In this document: one piece after another, positions 60,241-64,000 of the stretch
Position numbering within the stretch: the first letter of the stretch is position 1
Layout: each line of letters begins with the position of its first letter
Source: Auanema rhodensis
Taxonomy: Eukaryota > Nematoda > Chromadorea > Rhabditida > Rhabditidae
DNA: 64,000 nt
NCBI GenBank assembly: GCA_964057225.1
Contig: OZ059896.1
Span: forward strand, 17,000,501 to 17,064,500
Direction of reading: 5' to 3'
Program-made: the position numbers and the translations under genes
The notes under the pieces: generated by a model
The model's input: only the letters and a program-made list of their open reading frames with translations
Databases searched by the model: none
What the model was told of the DNA's origin: nothing

Positions 60241-62758
60241 ATGGAAAACAACCAAAGATCTACCAGTAGTACAGGTGCTATTTCAAATAATTATGAATCA
60301 ACACCATATCAACGAATTCCTCCGAATTATCCAGATCGGAACAGAGTAAGTTTGTATCTCATTCCCTTCTAGTTGTACTCGAGTTTAGAGATGATCCCTT
60401 TCAAAGATAATTCATTCGCTGTCCTCTTTCTTAACCCTTACAAACTTCATTTCCTTAAAATTTTCGAAACTTTTCCATCTTTAGGAGTCAAATTGGCAAC
60501 ATCCGTTAATGAGTCAGATGACAACCCCAAAGACATTTCTAATTGGCAGTAACAACAACCAAACAAGGTAAAAAGTCGAAAGCCTTCTGTCTCGAGGGTA
60601 ATAAGCTAACAATGAAGCCAATTATGTTCTTCCTTGTTGTATTTTCGTCCTTATTTTCATTTTAACTTCCCTTCTTCAGATTTCCAACATACACGCCTCC
60701 TGTTCAATCGTCATCATCAGACATAACATCTTATAATATGTATCCGATTAAACAGACAAGGAAGATGAACAATTCTGAGAGTAAGAATGTTCCAGAGCAT
60801 AGTTCAAACTCTAGATCTGATGTACGTTTGGGATAATTTGCAAGTAATCTTGTTTTCTTTCTTCTATCTGCAGGCCATACACGGTGGATTCGTTGTGAAA
60901 GTTCGTCAACAAGAGACACCAAGAAGAGATCCAACAAGGGATTCAACTTATTCAACGAGCTCCAATCAGAATTATCTTCAAAGACATAGTGAATATACAA
61001 CTTCTACAAGACCTATTGATTATCGAAATTCATCCGGATATAGGACATCAGCTCCGAAATATGATTATTCGGTTACTCGTTCCCCACCCTCAGCATATAA
61101 CAATCATCATAACGTACACTCTGGAAGTAATAGGATCTCAAACACAGAATACAGTTCAGCACCAAATGATAGATATAATCCATTTGTATACAAAGAATCT
61201 AGTAGTTATCAGAAAAATTATATAACATCCACATCAACACCTACTTCCACAAGCCGCACATTTCCTATGACTACGACAACTACGACAACTACTACATCCA
61301 CATCTTCTCCATTTCCGACGTCAATGGCTCATCATCAAGAATCTCGAATTGAATTCCCGACAAAATTCCAGGCGAAGAATCCAGCATCAAGTGAGTTTTT
61401 TTTTCGCAAAGTTCATTGTTCAGTACAACTATTTAAAATCTTGTGGGTTTCCTTCTTTTGTCTTTCCTATTGCGCATGAAATAACTATTTTTTTCGCTTG
61501 AATGATTTGTTCCATTTTATTTCAAAATAAAATTGAACTTTCAACCTCCAAAATTTGGAAAAAAAACTTCGGAAAAGTATATTTACCTGTGTGTATTGCG
61601 AAACTTCTATTATGACTTGTATCTTGTGCTCACTTCTCTTCTCATAACTGGCTATTATGTAGCGGATAATAATATTTCTGATATAAGCATATCTTCCCCT
61701 GCCCTTTTTTCTTTTGCCACAGATATTCAACTTCAATTTTGTCTTTTTAATATTGGAAAATCGCTTTTTTTCAAAATCTGAAAGCATATCTACTTGTCGG
61801 AATGTGTCAGAGTGTGATGAATGACAACTTAAACAACGAGCTAGACTTTCAGATAGCTTTTTGTACAATTTCGTTTGAAAAAAAAATGCACCTTATGACA
61901 CTATGCATGGATCGTTTACTGTCAATAATACGAAACATTGAGAGATTGTCACTATCTCAGCTTCCTTTCTATGGCAAATTTATGTCAAACTCTTTAGATC
62001 TTGGCCTTTTGTGTGGCTATGATCAACATCAAGCATCCAACTAAATAGCTAAACTAGCCTGCTTATAGGCCCACTAATTGAGACATTTAGACAATTTTCC
62101 AAGTTTGAAAATAGGTTTCCGGATGGCAAGTTAAAAGAGAACGTTTGTCTGAGATCCAGTCAAGAAGCTGAAAAAAAAATAAAAGAAAACTTAAAGTTGC
62201 TGCACTTCTTCGTTAAGAAATTTGTTGGAAAATTCATTGAAAAATATAAAAAATCCAATATATTATTTTGGCTTTTTCCACATTTTTGAAAACGTTTTAA
62301 TGGAATTCTTCAGTTTTTCTGGACGACATGAAAAAAACCAACAAAGTATAGCTTTGTCTGGAAATATCTCAATGAGAGTGCGAAAGTGGAGAATACTCCA
62401 TTCGATTTTTTAAAATAAATTATTGAGAAAAAATGCTTATTCTCTGCTCTACTACTCTATTTCGCTACTTCTGGAGATTGAATTGCACATGATGAACCAC
62501 ATATCTGACCTTCTTCACACATACACTTCAGTTACAGGCATCATTACGATCATCTTCAATCTGCTCCTAATTTTGCTTCCCCTCATCATCATCATAATTG
62601 TTAATGCCGCCGGTCGTCGTTGTCCTCGTTGCTGTGTCTTGTCGTCTGCCTCATCAACAGAAGACGTGGTCACAAAAAGTATGCTGCAGCAAGCTCAGAC
62701 ACAGCTGCAGCAGCTCCGTTCGATTCAAGTTAGAGCCGTCTTTTATTCGTCTGACTGA
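60241..62758 (+). CDS. low-complexity single-pass membrane protein, unrecognised
   Basis: Five exons (60241-60345, 60485-60567, 60680-60821, 60874-61390, 62538-62758) join in frame to 355 aa. The start is the first ATG after an acceptor at 60209-60210; the frame of that exon is fixed by the next junction. Residues 1-282 are Ser, Thr, Tyr, Asn and Pro rich with a short Thr run and no signal peptide. The last exon supplies a strong membrane segment (IITIIFNLLLILLPLIIIII), a basic Cys-containing stop-transfer (GRRCPRCC) and a Gln-rich helix. The last intron is 1,147 nt, long for this locus, and the exon before it can also read through to a stop near 61479, giving a soluble form. The exon phases do not permit splicing from GAS1-like exon 8 into 60211, so I treat it as a separate gene. 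Confidence 0.55.
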
Positions 62759-64000
62759 ATAATTCAACTTTGGCTGCTGGTCCATGGGTCTGCTTGACTC
62801 CTGGCTTTATGGCGTAAGCGGTTCTTTCGTCTTCTCTGTCGTTCATTCATCAAGTCTCAAGATTGTCATGCTTTTCACAGCAAAATATTGAATCGACGAT
62901 TAAAGAGTCGTTACAAAGTCCTTGAATATCGGTTTTATGGTTTATAAAAAGAAGCATGGGTGCAAGAAGTTAAAAAAAGGACAAAAAAGATTAAACATTT
63001 TGAAGAACAGATCATTCTACTTTGATCTTTCTCTCTCCTACTCAGTAAGCTCCGTCAGGCTCTATTATGGCAACCTTTTCCGCTTTTTTTTAATTTTCAA
63101 CTCTATGAAACTGGAATCGTTTAAAAATAGTGTTGAAATACGCATATGAGACTTTTATAACCAAATAATCTATGAGAAATATATGAGATTATTCTGGAAT
63201 AAGTGGCCCAAAATATCCGGAGGCAATACTTAAAATCGGTCGTTCGAAGTTTTGAAATGATGCTCGTCTGGCAGTCCCCGACGAGCTCCATCAGGAGCAT
63301 CATGATCGAAATAGTTTTTTTCTTTATTCCTTCACCTCTCGAACCACCATTTCCCATCATCTGAGCTCTCAACGGAACTTTTTCACGAACAATTCGTCCG
63401 AAATGGCATCGGCAAGCAAGGCGTAGTTGTCTTTCGGAGGAAGATTGTGCATGGAAGAAGAAAAGAGGTAAATCGGTTAGAAGTGCTTTCAATAAAATTT
63501 CTTAAAGAAGCTGTTGAAATACATTAGAAGCAGATGAAAGGAGGGCGAAATATAATGATGACCAAAAAAGGAGTAGGCGGAAGAAGCTTCAGACAATTTT
63601 TCTTCAGGAGAAGTTCGGCGAGAAAGATAAAAAGACTAGATGGGAGGAGAATCGAAATGAAAAAAAAAGAATAAAGACGAGAAAAAAATAGGAGAGAATG
63701 AGAGAGTTATGTGTTGAGAAAGTTATATAATGAGAGAGAGGCGCGAGACAGACAGACGGATAGAGGGGGAGAGAAGGAAAGAGAAAGAGAGAAGCAACAT
63801 AAGTTGAAGAAGAAAGCTTTTGACAAAGGGGCGGGACCAATGCTGCGCTTGCACAGCATCAACTAGCTTTCCCTCTTTCTCCTTCTTTTACCCCTTTTTC
63901 TTCTGTCGCCTGGTGGTACGGGTCTTCTGGTTTGCCGTTCTCGTCTCCCATCTCAAGACTAGGGTTGTCGCAACCATTGCTGTTACTTTTTATTTATTCA
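62759..64000. other. right end of window, no gene seen
   Basis: No coding chain with matching splice sites was found. Contents are T-runs, an AT-rich block and a GA-rich stretch from about 63640. A 123-residue minus-strand open frame (63492-63121) has no recognisable features. Confidence 0.45.
63655..63798. repeat. purine-rich (GA/GAAA) tract
   Basis: Interrupted GAGA, GAAAA and GACAGACAG units over about 140 nt, with a CT-rich stretch (63869-63904) on the opposite bias shortly after. Confidence 0.85.

Noticed and set aside
60152-60349. Alternative frame through the first exon of the 60241 gene, joinable in phase to GAS1-like exon 8
   Set aside because: It leads to a stop a few codons into the next exon, while the other frame joins four more exons without a break.
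63121-63492. 123-codon minus-strand open frame near the right edge
   Set aside because: No recognisable domain, mixed composition, no splice context; the GC-richer part alone is not enough to call a gene.

Overview
The window is AT-rich nuclear DNA of a nematode. The evidence is many very small introns (mostly 45-60 nt, GT-AG with a TTTCAG-type acceptor), nematode-restricted families (a ground-like Hedgehog-related protein, two class-E serpentine chemoreceptors, an NRPS of the C. elegans nrps-1 type) and ortholog-grade ctr-9, pcn-1 and DDX54 genes. I cannot name the species. Gene models below were spliced by eye with reading-frame checks at every junction whose coordinates are given.

Layout: 0-3.4 kb holds a possible gene tail and a complete carnitine octanoyltransferase-like gene. 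3.4-8.3 kb is gene-free with GA/CT tracts. 8.3-10.3 kb holds an orphan secreted protein with a GPI-type tail. 10.3-18.3 kb is an 8-kb gene desert. 18.3-22.2 kb is a neuropeptide-type GPCR with two alternative last exons. 22.9-23.7 kb is a ground-like secreted peptide gene. 23.9-25.2 kb (minus) is a class-E chemoreceptor whose first membrane segment I could not find, and 29.7-31.1 kb (plus) is a complete one. Between them is a cysteine-rich secreted protein (27.1-29.0 kb). 31.9-34.0 kb (minus) is an equilibrative nucleoside transporter.

The centre of the window is a minus-strand, 3,506-residue assembly-line enzyme at 34.3-45.6 kb. I read it as (DH-like)-ACP-C-A-T-C-T-C-C-T-A-T(degenerate)-T-TE. 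Its first carrier has a polyketide-type GMDSL motif while the others are peptidyl-carrier type, so it looks like the downstream half of a hybrid polyketide/peptide synthetase (nemamide-type) that must receive its chain from a separate PKS protein.

From 46.6 kb the plus strand carries housekeeping genes: ctr-9 (PAF1 complex), DDX54/DBP10 helicase and pcn-1 (PCNA), the last with two E2F-type sites in front of it. The first ctr-9 intron contains a complete second reading frame, resembling AIRIM/C1orf109, with its own poly(A) signal. Its only visible start codon is the ctr-9 first exon. The window closes with a GPI-anchored GAS1/GFR-alpha-like receptor and, about 120 nt after its poly(A) signal, a low-complexity single-pass membrane protein gene, an operon-like arrangement. 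No tRNA, rRNA, transposon or CRISPR array was recognised.
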